Shown: positions 9,148-19,074, counted from the first letter of the stretch. The stretch: DNA of 50,371 bases from Calditrichota bacterium (GCA_024277115.1 JAJRVW010000128.1:1-50371); one strand, 5' to 3'. The notes: generated by a model from the sequence alone, not told the origin. A program made the numbers and translations.

Positions 9148-12100
9148 ATGCATACAAAAAAGTGGTTAATAGTACCTCTGATTTTATCACTGGCAACCAC
9201 CATACTGTGTGGGGATAAAATATTGACAGGCCACAACTTTTGGGTAAATGGCGTATCTTTTAGTTCGGACAGTAAGTTGCTTGCCACGGGAGGTGGATCA
9301 AACCTAATAATTTGGGAGGGCGTAAATGGTTATTTCCGGCAAAATAAAAAAATTCAGGCCCACCGGGATTATATCAGCGATGTTGCTTTTAAACCAAATT
9401 CCACTATTGTTGCTTCCGCCAGTTGGGATAAAACTATTAAAGTCTGGGATGGTCCTTCTTACCGGTTGCTATCTACATTAAAGGGGCACAAGCAACGGGT
9501 TACTGATATTGCTTTTACCCCCGATGGAAAGGTACTTGCTTCCTGCAGTTCTGATAAGGCCGTGATGCTTTGGGATACAGATAGCTGGTCCATCCAAAAT
9601 ACCTGGCAGGCAAGTTCCGCACCTATAAACTGTATTAGCTTCTCCCATAATGGCTCTGTAATTATCACAGGCAGTGAGGATGAAGAAATAAAAATGTGGA
9701 ATACAAAAACTGGTAAATTATTAGCTGCACATAACGAGCACTCGGCGCCTGTTACTACTGCTATTTTTTCAAATGACGACACCCGGATTATTTCCGCTGA
9801 TAAAGATGGTACTATAATTGTCTACGATATTGCGACGAAAAATGTAATAAAATCCTTTAGGCAAAGTGAATTGAGTGTAAACGCCCTGGCATTATCACCA
9901 GACAGCAAGCACCTATTTAGCGCCAACAGGCTTGGACAAATAAACATTTATAACTTTTATGACCTGCGACAGCAAGCCACTCTTAGTGCTTCATCTGTTA
10001 ACGTACTTTCAATGGGTATAAGCCCGGATGGCCAATACCTTGCGTGTGGTTTTAGTAATAACAAAGCTGAAGTATGGGATTTAGAAGAAGTCCCCACAAT
10101 AAAAGAAGCTCGAAGCCTACCCGCGTCCCTCTCTTTAGATGTTACCTTTAATGATAAAAAAAGCTTTTTCCCAAATAATATATTAGACGGAGGAGAAAAA
10201 GCATTTCTGGACATAAAAATAAAAAACAGTGGCAAGGGTGCCGGATACGATGTGAAATTAATGATAGAAAAGAACAACCATGATATCCAAATTACCGATG
10301 TAAAAAGTATTGGAAATATCCCATCCGCTAGTGAAAAAGAATATTCCATCCCTCTTTTGGTTGATTTAAACGCTAAAGATGGAAAAGCTCTGTTTTCAAT
10401 AAAAGCCATCGAAAAACGCGGATGGGATTCCAAGATTATTAACCTACATGTTAATGTTAAACATCTGAACAAACCAATATTTGAAATTGTATCAATCGAT
10501 ATTAACGATGCCCATACAGGCCGCGCAAAAGGAAATGGAAATGGAATCCCAGAAAATGGAGAAACAGTAGAGTTAAATATTTACGTTAAGAATAGCGGTG
10601 TCGGTAAAGCTATAAATTCAAAGTTAAAAACAGATTTTTTATCCCGGCAAATAAACTCTATTTCAAACCAGGTTAACCTTGGGACCATTATGCCGGGGCA
10701 AACAAAAAAGGGAAAAGTTGTATTTAGTACTCCTCAAACCTTTGACAAAACCAGTATAGATTATAAAGTTCAAATTTCAGAAGAACTCGGATCAGCATTT
10801 CTAAATCAGATCGAATCTTTGACAACAGCAATAAACACACCATTGCTGACATATAAAGTTGAAACACCTCAATATATTAATAATGGACAGAATTTTATTA
10901 TTAAAATAATTCCGGTCAATAAAGGCCTACTTGATGCTACAAGAGTAAAAATGACAGTTGACGCCGTCGGCGCGATCATAAGAAAAAACAATTATTCTTA
11001 TGATCTAATAAAGAAGAATTCTAAAGGAAATACAGAAGATATTTTGATTGAGATTCCTCGGACATATAATAAAAAAATCCTGCCTGTTAAGATAGAACTA
11101 ACACAAACTAATTTTAACGGATTTACCAATAACGAGAATATCCCGGTACATTTAATAGAGCCCAAATTATATATTGAATCCACAATTATTGCCGCGAACC
11201 GCTCTGCTACTATTGAGCAAGGTGAGTCGGTAGAACTTACTGTTAAAATAAAAAACAAAGGTGGTTTGGACGCCAACGATGTACAACTGATTGTTTCTAC
11301 TAATAATTCTTTACTGCAATCTCAATTTCCAAAAAAGGAAGTACTTGGCAATATCCCTCCGAGCGGAATGGAAACACGAACACTGCTTTTCGATGTTCCT
11401 TCCGGAATGAAAGCAGGAAAGTATAATTTGCAAGCACGAGTAAATCAAGCAGACTTTTCGTCGGTAAATAAAATTGCCCCATTTACTATTAAGCAATTGG
11501 GCGCGATAACGAAAATAATTGAGGGGACTCAACTACCATCGTTAACGGCTTTTTCGCCAAATTTACAAAACAATAACAAGTCACCGGAAATTAGTTTTAA
11601 CAATTATGTAAAAAGGGTATCCACATCCAAGTACATCCCGGAAATTTCAGTGCGTGATGATGATGAGCTGCGACAAGTTAAAATTATTTTTAACGGCCAA
11701 ACCCGGGAAGATAAAAAATTATCAGAATGGTATTATGACTTCCGTGGCTCTTTAAATTTGCGAAAAGGGAAAAATATAATACGTATATTTGCCGTTGACA
11801 ACCAAAATAAACCGAGTGAAAAAATATATGAAATTTTTTATGACCCAATAGCCGAAGGTTTGGCGGGCATTTCTTTAGACCCCTATAATATTGATATTGA
11901 AGAAATACCCAAAAGAAATATTTCGGGAAATGATATTTTAGCAATAATTATTGGAATTGAAAATTACAAAGATGCATTACCCGTTGTAACATACGCTAAA
12001 CGTGACGCATATGTAGTTTCTGAATACATTAAAGAGTTTTTTGGCGTACCTGAAGAAAATATTAAAATCCTACTGGATAGCGACGCTACTTATTCCGGAT

Positions 12101-12681
12101 TGAAAAAAAACTTTGGCAGTAAGTTAAAAAAGAAGCTCCGCAACAATCCTGAAATTAAAAAAATATTTATTTATTATGCGGGACATGGCACGCCGGTTAA
12201 GCTAGATGATAATTGGAAAAATTATTTAATCCCCTGGGATGGGGATGCACAAGCGCTAGAAGATACCGGTTATTTACTGAGCGATCTTTATAAACAACTT
12301 TCACGATATAGCTCTCATAAAATATATCTGGTACTTGACGCTTGCTTTAGTGGTAAAAACGGGAGAAACAAGAGAATTGAATATATTGCGAAAGGCACAC
12401 GGGCCGTCCAATTATCCATGGAAAAACCTTTGGCCTCTTCAAACACATTTGTCTATTCAGCCGCAACAAAAGATCAAGTCAGTTACCCTCTTGAGTCAAT
12501 GAAACATGGGTTATTTACTTACTATTTTTTAAAAGGGTTAAAAGATGGAAAATTAACCAATAGTCAATTACAGGAATATCTAAAACACGAAGTCCCAAAG
12601 GCAGCAGACAAATATATTGGGGGTAATCAGAACCCGGACTTTCAGGGCTCATTTAGTCAGGATATTGAATTCTTAAAATAA
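9148..12681 (+). CDS. Exported WD40 / CARDB-like / caspase-fold peptidase
   Basis: A 1177-residue protein with a signal peptide (1-22, ending ATTILCG) and seven WD40 blades over about 27-320 (endings IIWEG, KVWDG, MLWDT, KMWNT, IVYDI, NIYNF, EVWDL). Residues about 335-780 are several CARDB-like immunoglobulin-type repeats (motifs ILDGGEKAFLDIKIKNSG, GNGNGIPENGETVEL, IEQGESVELTVKIKNKGG). Residues about 925-1177 are a C14 caspase-like domain. Its catalytic pair is intact: His1013 in YYAGHG and Cys1066 in DACFSG. Such peptidases usually cut after Arg/Lys or Asp in the cytosol; an exported one with a propeller and adhesive repeats is unusual. The following gene is a paralogue with the same CARDB and caspase domains but no WD40. 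Substrate unknown; envelope location inferred from the signal peptide. Confidence 0.92.
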   Translation: MHTKKWLIVPLILSLATTILCGDKILTGHNFWVNGVSFSSDSKLLATGGGSNLIIWEGVNGYFRQNKKIQAHRDYISDVAFKPNSTIVASASWDKTIKVWDGPSYRLLSTLKGHKQRVTDIAFTPDGKVLASCSSDKAVMLWDTDSWSIQNTWQASSAPINCISFSHNGSVIITGSEDEEIKMWNTKTGKLLAAHNEHSAPVTTAIFSNDDTRIISADKDGTIIVYDIATKNVIKSFRQSELSVNALALSPDSKHLFSANRLGQINIYNFYDLRQQATLSASSVNVLSMGISPDGQYLACGFSNNKAEVWDLEEVPTIKEARSLPASLSLDVTFNDKKSFFPNNILDGGEKAFLDIKIKNSGKGAGYDVKLMIEKNNHDIQITDVKSIGNIPSASEKEYSIPLLVDLNAKDGKALFSIKAIEKRGWDSKIINLHVNVKHLNKPIFEIVSIDINDAHTGRAKGNGNGIPENGETVELNIYVKNSGVGKAINSKLKTDFLSRQINSISNQVNLGTIMPGQTKKGKVVFSTPQTFDKTSIDYKVQISEELGSAFLNQIESLTTAINTPLLTYKVETPQYINNGQNFIIKIIPVNKGLLDATRVKMTVDAVGAIIRKNNYSYDLIKKNSKGNTEDILIEIPRTYNKKILPVKIELTQTNFNGFTNNENIPVHLIEPKLYIESTIIAANRSATIEQGESVELTVKIKNKGGLDANDVQLIVSTNNSLLQSQFPKKEVLGNIPPSGMETRTLLFDVPSGMKAGKYNLQARVNQADFSSVNKIAPFTIKQLGAITKIIEGTQLPSLTAFSPNLQNNNKSPEISFNNYVKRVSTSKYIPEISVRDDDELRQVKIIFNGQTREDKKLSEWYYDFRGSLNLRKGKNIIRIFAVDNQNKPSEKIYEIFYDPIAEGLAGISLDPYNIDIEEIPKRNISGNDILAIIIGIENYKDALPVVTYAKRDAYVVSEYIKEFFGVPEENIKILLDSDATYSGLKKNFGSKLKKKLRNNPEIKKIFIYYAGHGTPVKLDDNWKNYLIPWDGDAQALEDTGYLLSDLYKQLSRYSSHKIYLVLDACFSGKNGRNKRIEYIAKGTRAVQLSMEKPLASSNTFVYSAATKDQVSYPLESMKHGLFTYYFLKGLKDGKLTNSQLQEYLKHEVPKAADKYIGGNQNPDFQGSFSQDIEFLK

Positions 12682-12749
12682 AAATCAAGTAGATAAAACG
12701 AAAACAGCAGTTAAATATTATTGAACATAATATCTATAGGTGAAAGCAA

Positions 12750-12982
12750 ATGTTTAAAATTAAAAATATTATTTTACACTTATGGGAATAATATTACTTA
12801 TTGGATGCACTTCCTATCAACGAATATTGTCCCAAACTGGCCAAAAAAACACAAAGATTAAGACTATTGGAGACAAAACCACCTTTAACGTAATTTCAAA
12901 ACCTACTGTAGAAAATCCAGTTCTAAAAATTCAAATTTATAAAGCTGCTAATAAAAGAACAGACGGATCAGGTTATATATGA
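12750..12982 (+). pseudogene. Frameshifted 5' end of the second caspase gene (lipoprotein leader)
   Basis: ATG 12750 follows AGGTGA and gives MFKIKNIILHL before a stop. The next frame, from 12782, gives GIILLIGCTSYQ, a clear lipobox (LIGC), and runs to 12982. Joined, they form a good lipoprotein signal peptide. The downstream frame of the caspase gene is already open from 12927, so a second frame change lies within about 12927-12980, near AAAAG at 12953. Two one-base changes would restore one continuous lipoprotein. Whether these are mutations, errors or phase-variable sites cannot be told from one sequence. Confidence 0.65.
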
Positions 12983-13025
12983 TGCTTATGAATATAATCC
13001 TTTAAGTATTTTTTCAGCAGGGGCC

Positions 13026-16000
13026 TTGATTGTTGCTGGAGGGCTAGCATTAAATGAGTATGCTTTAAATGAAAATCAACACTGGATTGGTTACACATTA
13101 TCAGGAATAGGGATATCTTCTACTATCATTATGTCTCTTGAAATGGTAGGTGTAAAAATATTAGATAAAGACTACGCACTACCTAAAAAAATAAAAATCA
13201 ATGGTAATGGTAAATCCCACAGTTATATAGACGCTTTTGATGTAAAAAGTTTACTTCGAAATACTAAAATTAATATAAAAGCAAATAATACAAAGCAATG
13301 GGAAGTTATTACGGATAATAAAGGAATATTTGAAATCGATTTAGTACCTTTCAATAACACATCTCCACGAGCAAAAGTTATATCCTTCCAATTTAATATT
13401 GCAAATAAAAATTTAGGGAAAACTACGGTTCCTGTCAGTTTTTTTTCTGAACTAAATGAATATTATTCATCAATAAAACCACCGACACTACAAATTGACT
13501 GTATGTTTGATGATAGTAAATCATGGAATCCTAATAAAATTATTGATGGTGGAGAAAACTCTCTGATTATCGTAAAGACAGAAAATATTGGTGAAGGAAA
13601 AGCTTTAGATGTAAATCTAATTTTAAAAAGTAATTACATGGGAATAATATATGATCAAATTATAAATATCGGTACTATTTTACCCCAGAATAAAATTAAA
13701 AAGAAATTTAAAATATTTGCACCTATTACTATTTCTGATGGAATAGCCAATTTTTTTATTCAAGCTGAAGAAAAGCGTGGTAATCATTCACGACCTGTAA
13801 ATATGAAAATTTCAACGCACCATTTGGATAAAGCTAAGTTTAAAATTGAAACTGTAGATATTAATGACGCTAATATTGGACAAGCAATAGGAAACGGAAA
13901 TGGAATCCCTGAAAATGGCGAGACAGTAGAAATTATTGCTTATATAAAAAATACTGGCGTTGGAAAAGCCATTAAGTCAAAACTTAAATTGAAATTATTT
14001 TCATCTGGACTAAAAAGTGTTTCTTTGATAGATAATCTGGGTACAATCTTACCTGGGAAGACACAAAAAGGGAAAGTAGTTTTTATGATACCTCAAACTT
14101 TTAGTGGAAAGAAGATTGATTACCAGCTAACTGTTAGTGATGAACTCGGAACACACAAATTTAATAAAGATTACAGTGTGCCAACAGCTATTAATGTACC
14201 AGTACTTTCTTATGATTTTAAAACCCCTGATATTATTAATAACGGTAAGTCTTATCCAATTAGAATTAAACCTAAAAATATCGGCAGATTGGATGCAAAA
14301 AACGTACAACTTAAAGTGACTACAACATCAGGAATAAAACTAAGCAATAACAATCTCTCCTTAGGAACAATAAAAAAGAGTGATAGCATGACTGCACAAA
14401 AAATATATATTAATATTCCGAGGTCATTTCAAGAACCTGATATAAAACTTCAAATTGAAATGAAACAAGCAAATTTTGAGGGTTTAACAAAAACAGAAAT
14501 ACTTAAACTGGATAAAATATCACCCCAATTAAACCTTAGCGATAAAGTGCTTGATTTTAACCAATCAGGGACGATTGAGCAAGGAGAGACTATTGATTTG
14601 GAATTTACTATAAGAAATCAAGGAAAACTTGAAGCCCAAAATGTGCAGTTTACATTAAATACAAAAGCACCCATGTTACAGTCATATTTTCCAAAAACAA
14701 ATAGAATCGGTACAATTCCACCAGGAGGTAGCGAAAGTCGTAAGTTTACATTCACAATTCCATCAGGTATGCCCACAGGAAAATTAATATTTTCCGCTCA
14801 TATTTCTCAGGCGGATTTTCCAAGTATGCAAAAATCAATAAACTACCGAATACATGAACAGACGACGATTACACAGATTGTAAAGGGAAAAAACATTCCA
14901 GTTGCGAATCCTATGGTTGGTATTACTGGCACCCGGGGTAATACAGAGCCGGAAATATTCTTTGACAATTATCAACAGATTGTAACACAGCCAAACTTTA
15001 CACCGGATATTTTAATATTTGACGACCAGTCATTAAATCAGATTAAAATAACGCTTGACGGAAAAGTACAAAGCGCGCTCAATCCCGGAAACAGACGATA
15101 TACTTTCCGAGAGAATATTTTCCTTAATTCAGGTGAGAACAGGCTTAAAATATTTGCCGTGGATAATAATAATGTACCATCAGAAAAGGAATTTAAAATT
15201 ATTTATAAACCAGGCTCTACAAATTTCGCAGGGATGAGACTGGACCCCTATAATATCGAAATAGAAAAGGTGCCGCAAAGAGACGTTGATGGCTCGGATA
15301 TTTTAGCGATAATTATTGGGATTGAAAATTACAAGGATGCATTACCTGTTGTTACATTCGCCAAACGCGACGCCTTTGTAGTTTCCGAATATATGAAAGA
15401 TTTTTTTGGCGTACCGGAAGAAAATATAAAAGTTCTTCTGGATAGTGACGCTACTTATTCCGGTTTAAAAAAAAACTTTGGCAGTAAGTTAAAAAAGAGG
15501 CTCCGCAATAATCCGGAAATCACAAAAATATTTATTTATTATGCCGGCCATGGCACGCCGGTTAAATTAGACGATGATTGGAAGAATTATTTGATTCCCT
15601 GGGACGGGGACGCCCAGGCGCTGGAGGATACCGGTTATTTATTAAGCGACCTTTATAAACAACTTTCACGGTTTAGCTCTCATAAAATATATCTGGTATT
15701 TGACGCCTGCTTTAGTGGAAAAAGCGGTAGAAATAAAAGTATCGAATATATCACGAAAGGTACGCGGGCGGTCCAAATATCCATGGAAAAACCTATGGCC
15801 TCTTCAAACACTTTTGTCTATTCAGCCGCTACGAAGGATCAGGTAAGTTACCCCTTTGAACTTATGAAACATGGGCTATTTACATACTATTTTTTAAAAG
15901 GGTTAAAAGATGGAAAGCTATCTAATAACCAGCTTCAGGAATATCTTAGCAGTGAAGTCCCCAAGGCGGCAGATAAATATATAGGGGGCACCCAGAACCC

Positions 16001-16046
16001 TGACTTTCAGGGTTCCTTTAATAATAACGAAGAATTTCTTAAATAG
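13026..16046 (+). CDS. CARDB-like / caspase-fold peptidase, probable lipoprotein, 5' end frameshifted
   Basis: The frame is open from 12927; 13026 is only a TTG convenience start, and the true N-terminus is probably the lipoprotein leader at 12750. Residues 1-45 are hydrophobic and Gly-rich, and about 60-110 resemble a carboxypeptidase-regulatory-like beta domain. CARDB-like repeats follow to about 640, with motifs shared with the upstream paralogue (GNGNGIPENGETVE, IEQGETIDLEFTIRNQG). The caspase-like domain fills the last 250 residues, with His842 (YYAGHG) and Cys895 (DACFSG) intact. The caspase part is almost identical to that at 9148-12681 while the repeats have diverged, and there is no WD40 propeller. 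I infer two surface or periplasmic peptidases with different targeting modules. The gene may be functional only if frame is restored. Confidence 0.85.
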   Translation: MIVAGGLALNEYALNENQHWIGYTLSGIGISSTIIMSLEMVGVKILDKDYALPKKIKINGNGKSHSYIDAFDVKSLLRNTKINIKANNTKQWEVITDNKGIFEIDLVPFNNTSPRAKVISFQFNIANKNLGKTTVPVSFFSELNEYYSSIKPPTLQIDCMFDDSKSWNPNKIIDGGENSLIIVKTENIGEGKALDVNLILKSNYMGIIYDQIINIGTILPQNKIKKKFKIFAPITISDGIANFFIQAEEKRGNHSRPVNMKISTHHLDKAKFKIETVDINDANIGQAIGNGNGIPENGETVEIIAYIKNTGVGKAIKSKLKLKLFSSGLKSVSLIDNLGTILPGKTQKGKVVFMIPQTFSGKKIDYQLTVSDELGTHKFNKDYSVPTAINVPVLSYDFKTPDIINNGKSYPIRIKPKNIGRLDAKNVQLKVTTTSGIKLSNNNLSLGTIKKSDSMTAQKIYINIPRSFQEPDIKLQIEMKQANFEGLTKTEILKLDKISPQLNLSDKVLDFNQSGTIEQGETIDLEFTIRNQGKLEAQNVQFTLNTKAPMLQSYFPKTNRIGTIPPGGSESRKFTFTIPSGMPTGKLIFSAHISQADFPSMQKSINYRIHEQTTITQIVKGKNIPVANPMVGITGTRGNTEPEIFFDNYQQIVTQPNFTPDILIFDDQSLNQIKITLDGKVQSALNPGNRRYTFRENIFLNSGENRLKIFAVDNNNVPSEKEFKIIYKPGSTNFAGMRLDPYNIEIEKVPQRDVDGSDILAIIIGIENYKDALPVVTFAKRDAFVVSEYMKDFFGVPEENIKVLLDSDATYSGLKKNFGSKLKKRLRNNPEITKIFIYYAGHGTPVKLDDDWKNYLIPWDGDAQALEDTGYLLSDLYKQLSRFSSHKIYLVFDACFSGKSGRNKSIEYITKGTRAVQISMEKPMASSNTFVYSAATKDQVSYPFELMKHGLFTYYFLKGLKDGKLSNNQLQEYLSSEVPKAADKYIGGTQNPDFQGSFNNNEEFLK

Positions 16047-16062
16047 AAACAAGGGCTATCTT

Positions 16063-16887
16063 ATGAAAGCTATCATTATATTATTATTAATATTTTCAAC
16101 TTTACAGGCACAAAGCTGGGTAAAAGCAACATCCGAACCTGTCGTCATCCAAAATATTACGCCTGAGCAAGCTTTTTACCGCGCTAAACAAAACGCACGA
16201 AAAAAAGCTATTCGAAAAGTCCTTGGAACACATATTCAGCAAAGCACGATTGTACAGAATGCCACTTTTGCCGGGGAATTTATTCATGCTTTTTCTTATG
16301 GCCATATATTAAATGAGAATGTAGAAAACGTTGATATAAAAATCCGCCAACGCTCTTCCGGGCAAATGCCAACGCTTACTTGTGAAGTCACTATGAATTG
16401 TGAAGTTATTGAAGAAAAAGGTAAGCCAGACCTGTCTTTTAAAGTAAAAGCTGAGTTGAACTCCCTTTCATTTACTGACGGTGATGAAATGATTATCCGG
16501 GTGAAGAGTACAAAAGAATGCTATATCACCGTTCTGAATATAACAGCGACGGATGATATATATGTTCTTTTTCCAAACCAGTACAGAAGAAAAAACAAAG
16601 TCTTAGCTGACGAAACCATTGAAATCCCATCGGTTGATGACAGGCAGCGCGGATTACATTTCCGGGTAAGTAGCTTGCCGGGGCATAAAGAAGATACGGA
16701 ATACATAAAAGTACTGGCAACCCGCCAGCCTATTGGTTTTTTAGAAGATATTGATGAAGAAAGCGGTTTTAAAAAATTTAAAAACAATAAATATGCGTTA
16801 ACCGAATTAGCGCAATGGCTAACTATGGTACCGGCCAATGAACGCGCAGAAGATTTTGTAAGTTATATAATTGTAGCACAAAAATAG
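16063..16887 (+). CDS. Exported DUF4384 protein with FlgT/LPP20-like N-terminal domain
   Basis: A 274-residue protein with a signal peptide (MKAIIILLLIFSTLQAQS). Residues 25-125 resemble the FlgT N-terminal/LPP20 fold: a helix rich in Ala, Arg and Lys (AFYRAKQNARKKAIRKVLG), then TIVQNATFAGEFI and strands with a conserved Cys (LTCEVTMNCEV). Residues about 130-240 match DUF4384 (FTDGDEMIIRVKSTKECYITVLNI...DIYVLFPNQY), a beta-sandwich often encoded beside caspase-like genes. It begins 16 bases after the second caspase stop, so co-transcription is likely. Known association plus synteny suggests a partner, adaptor or ligand-binding module for the exported peptidases; no catalytic residues are seen. 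Confidence 0.85.
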   Translation: MKAIIILLLIFSTLQAQSWVKATSEPVVIQNITPEQAFYRAKQNARKKAIRKVLGTHIQQSTIVQNATFAGEFIHAFSYGHILNENVENVDIKIRQRSSGQMPTLTCEVTMNCEVIEEKGKPDLSFKVKAELNSLSFTDGDEMIIRVKSTKECYITVLNITATDDIYVLFPNQYRRKNKVLADETIEIPSVDDRQRGLHFRVSSLPGHKEDTEYIKVLATRQPIGFLEDIDEESGFKKFKNNKYALTELAQWLTMVPANERAEDFVSYIIVAQK

Positions 16888-16925
16888 TTTTTAAACGAAC
16901 TTTTTAGATATTTAAGAGGCGCTCA

Positions 16926-17996
16926 ATGAGAATTTTCTTTCTTATCCTATTTATGGATTTGTTTATCCTGACCCAATTTAATTTTGCCCAGGATATTTTT
17001 GACGAAATAGACAAGGAGTTTGACCAACTGACACAGGAACAAGACGATTTGTGGAAAACGTATGCTGCCGAAATCGAAAAAACCTGGGGTGACTTTGAAA
17101 GATCCACCGAGAAAAAATGGGTTGAGTATGGGCAAAACAGACGCGCTAAAAGCCGTATAGAATTTGAAAAAGGCAACGTAGAGGTCGCTGCGGTTGCCGA
17201 CACTAAATCCGGCTCGGATATGGACAACGCCCGTAAAAACCTTATAAACCAAATAAAAAAGATATTATCAGACGACAATGAAAGTAAAACCAACGTTCTT
17301 GAGAACCAGGTCAAATTCAGCGACGGACGTATTGTTACCAAAGAAAATTTAGAGGATTTTATTAAAGTGGAAATTCTGCCCAAACTATCCTCTGATGAAA
17401 CTGTTACCGGAAAGGACGGCCGAAAACGTTATATTCTTAAAGCAAAATTGCCAGTTGTAAAAAACCATGTGTTGGTACGCGCAAAAAAATATCTGCCCAT
17501 TGTTTTAAAATATGCCAATAAATATCTGCTAGACCCAAAGTTTATCTTAGCTGTAATTTATACAGAATCAGCTTTTAACCCGCTGGCAAAATCATGGGCA
17601 AACGCTTTTGGCTTAATGCAACTTGTACCGCGCTTTGGCGGCTTAGAATCCTTCGAGTTTGTCTTTGGCTATAAACAGAAACCATCGCCGGCTTATCTCT
17701 TCCAACCGGAAAAAAATATTGAGCTTGGCACAGCCTATTTCCACTTAATCTTTAACAAGCATTTTAAGGATGTTCCGGACAGTAAAAAGAAAACGTATAT
17801 GGCAATAGCGTCCTACAATTGGGGGCCGCACCGTGTACGTAAATACATTATAAATAAATATGACGCGAAAAACCTTTCGGATGATGAAGTATATAATATC
17901 ATTCGTTACCGCTCACCCAATGTACCAAAAGAAACACAGAATTATTTAGAACGCGTTACCAAACGAATGCCAATGTTTAACCCATTTTTTAAATAA
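16926..17996 (+). CDS. MltC-like membrane-bound lytic transglycosylase
   Basis: A 356-residue exported protein with signal peptide 1-22. Residues about 23-175 resemble the MltC N-terminal domain (DUF3393): helical, with paired Trp-containing segments (LWKTYAAEIEKTWGDF). Residues about 190-350 are an SLT goose-lysozyme-like domain with catalytic Glu214 in YTESAFNP, then AFGLMQLVP, a long loop, AYFHLIFNKHF and the C-terminal SYNWGP. It would cleave peptidoglycan glycan strands to 1,6-anhydro products. There is no lipobox, unlike Escherichia coli MltC, so it is probably soluble in the periplasm. Lying between DUF4384 and LPP20-like genes, it may open the wall for assembly of the envelope complex encoded here. 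Confidence 0.9.
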   Translation: MRIFFLILFMDLFILTQFNFAQDIFDEIDKEFDQLTQEQDDLWKTYAAEIEKTWGDFERSTEKKWVEYGQNRRAKSRIEFEKGNVEVAAVADTKSGSDMDNARKNLINQIKKILSDDNESKTNVLENQVKFSDGRIVTKENLEDFIKVEILPKLSSDETVTGKDGRKRYILKAKLPVVKNHVLVRAKKYLPIVLKYANKYLLDPKFILAVIYTESAFNPLAKSWANAFGLMQLVPRFGGLESFEFVFGYKQKPSPAYLFQPEKNIELGTAYFHLIFNKHFKDVPDSKKKTYMAIASYNWGPHRVRKYIINKYDAKNLSDDEVYNIIRYRSPNVPKETQNYLERVTKRMPMFNPFFK

Positions 17997-18014
17997 TTAT
18001 CTTTAGGAGGAACC

Positions 18015-18932
18015 ATGTTAAAGAATAATGCTATAGCAGTTATCGCTTTATTGATTTTCGTATCAATTCTGAATGCGCAGGAATGGTGGCAGCAAGCGCC
18101 ACCTGCACAACGAGGAAATTTCGCCTATCAGTATAACGGCAATGCCGGAGGCAGCCAGTACAGCGCCCTAGCAAATTTCCAACACCAGTTTATGGAGTTT
18201 GAAGCGGAAGCATCGGTTGATATGACTGAAATGAAAAATGATGTTCAGGCAGAAATTATGGCCCAGAGCGCTGCCGAATTACGTGCTTATGCGCAGGCCG
18301 CAAAATTTATAACTGGTTTATTAATTCAGGGGGTTTATTCAGAGAGAATGGCCGTTGCAGAGAAAGAAGTAGTAGCCGGAAAGCTCAAAAAAACTATTGT
18401 AAAACATGCCCGTGTAATCGACAAATCTGTTCATTGGGACCGCGGCGCTCCAAGGGGAAAAGTAAAAATTGGCATCCTTTTCAGAAATCAGGGTGGGATA
18501 ATCGAGATGGCTATTCCCGTTTGGCAGGAGCAGGCAAAACAATACGGCATTACACCTTATAAGCCGGTAACCGACAATGTCCCATCCCGTGAAAAATATA
18601 CAGGCCTGATTATTGTTGCAAAAGGTTTGCAGATCATTCCGTCTATTTCCCCCCTTATTTTAAGTTTGGACGGTAAAAAAGAAATTTATGGCACAATGAC
18701 AATTGAGCCAAAATACGCGGTTGAAAAAGGAATCATCGGTTATCATAAAACGCTGGATTCTGCAAAAAAAGATACGCGTATTGGAAATAATCCACTGATA
18801 ATAAAAGCACAGAAAGGTTTTATTAATAACCATTCTGTAGGTGTTTCAAACAATGATGCAGCAAAAATATTTTTAAGTGATTTAAACGCCCACTTTTTAG
18901 CAGAGTGCAGTGTCATATTTGTTGGTGATTGA
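18015..18932 (+). CDS. Exported LPP20-like hypothetical protein
   Basis: A 305-residue protein behind a strong AGGAGG ribosome site, with signal peptide MLKNNAIAVIALLIFVSILNAQ. Residues 25-60 are rich in Gln, Gly and Ala. Residues 70-175 have the helix-strand layout of the LPP20/FlgT N-terminal fold: an Ala/Glu-rich helix (MAQSAAELRAYAQAAKFITG), a segment around YSERMAVAEKEVV, then strands ending with KVKIGILFRNQGG. The rest is strand-rich with no recognised motif. It is the last gene of the exported block, 18 bases after the transglycosylase. The family call is from fold pattern only. It may be a third FlgT/LPP20-type component alongside the 6637 and 16063 products. Confidence 0.75.
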   Translation: MLKNNAIAVIALLIFVSILNAQEWWQQAPPAQRGNFAYQYNGNAGGSQYSALANFQHQFMEFEAEASVDMTEMKNDVQAEIMAQSAAELRAYAQAAKFITGLLIQGVYSERMAVAEKEVVAGKLKKTIVKHARVIDKSVHWDRGAPRGKVKIGILFRNQGGIIEMAIPVWQEQAKQYGITPYKPVTDNVPSREKYTGLIIVAKGLQIIPSISPLILSLDGKKEIYGTMTIEPKYAVEKGIIGYHKTLDSAKKDTRIGNNPLIIKAQKGFINNHSVGVSNNDAAKIFLSDLNAHFLAECSVIFVGD

Positions 18933-19074
18933 ATGTGCCAATTGAGAATAGTAGTGTCATAATATCAAAAAAACATGAATTACCAATTCATATATGTAAC
19001 TTAAAAACATGAAAGGAAAAGAAAGAGCAATCTGAATTAACTAAGGTATAAACCATAAAAGGGAGGAAGTTACA

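Noticed and set aside
18975-18991. Hairpin ATGAATT-ACC-AATTCAT after the exported block
   Set aside because: Seven AT pairs with one GC and no T-tract; not a credible terminator.
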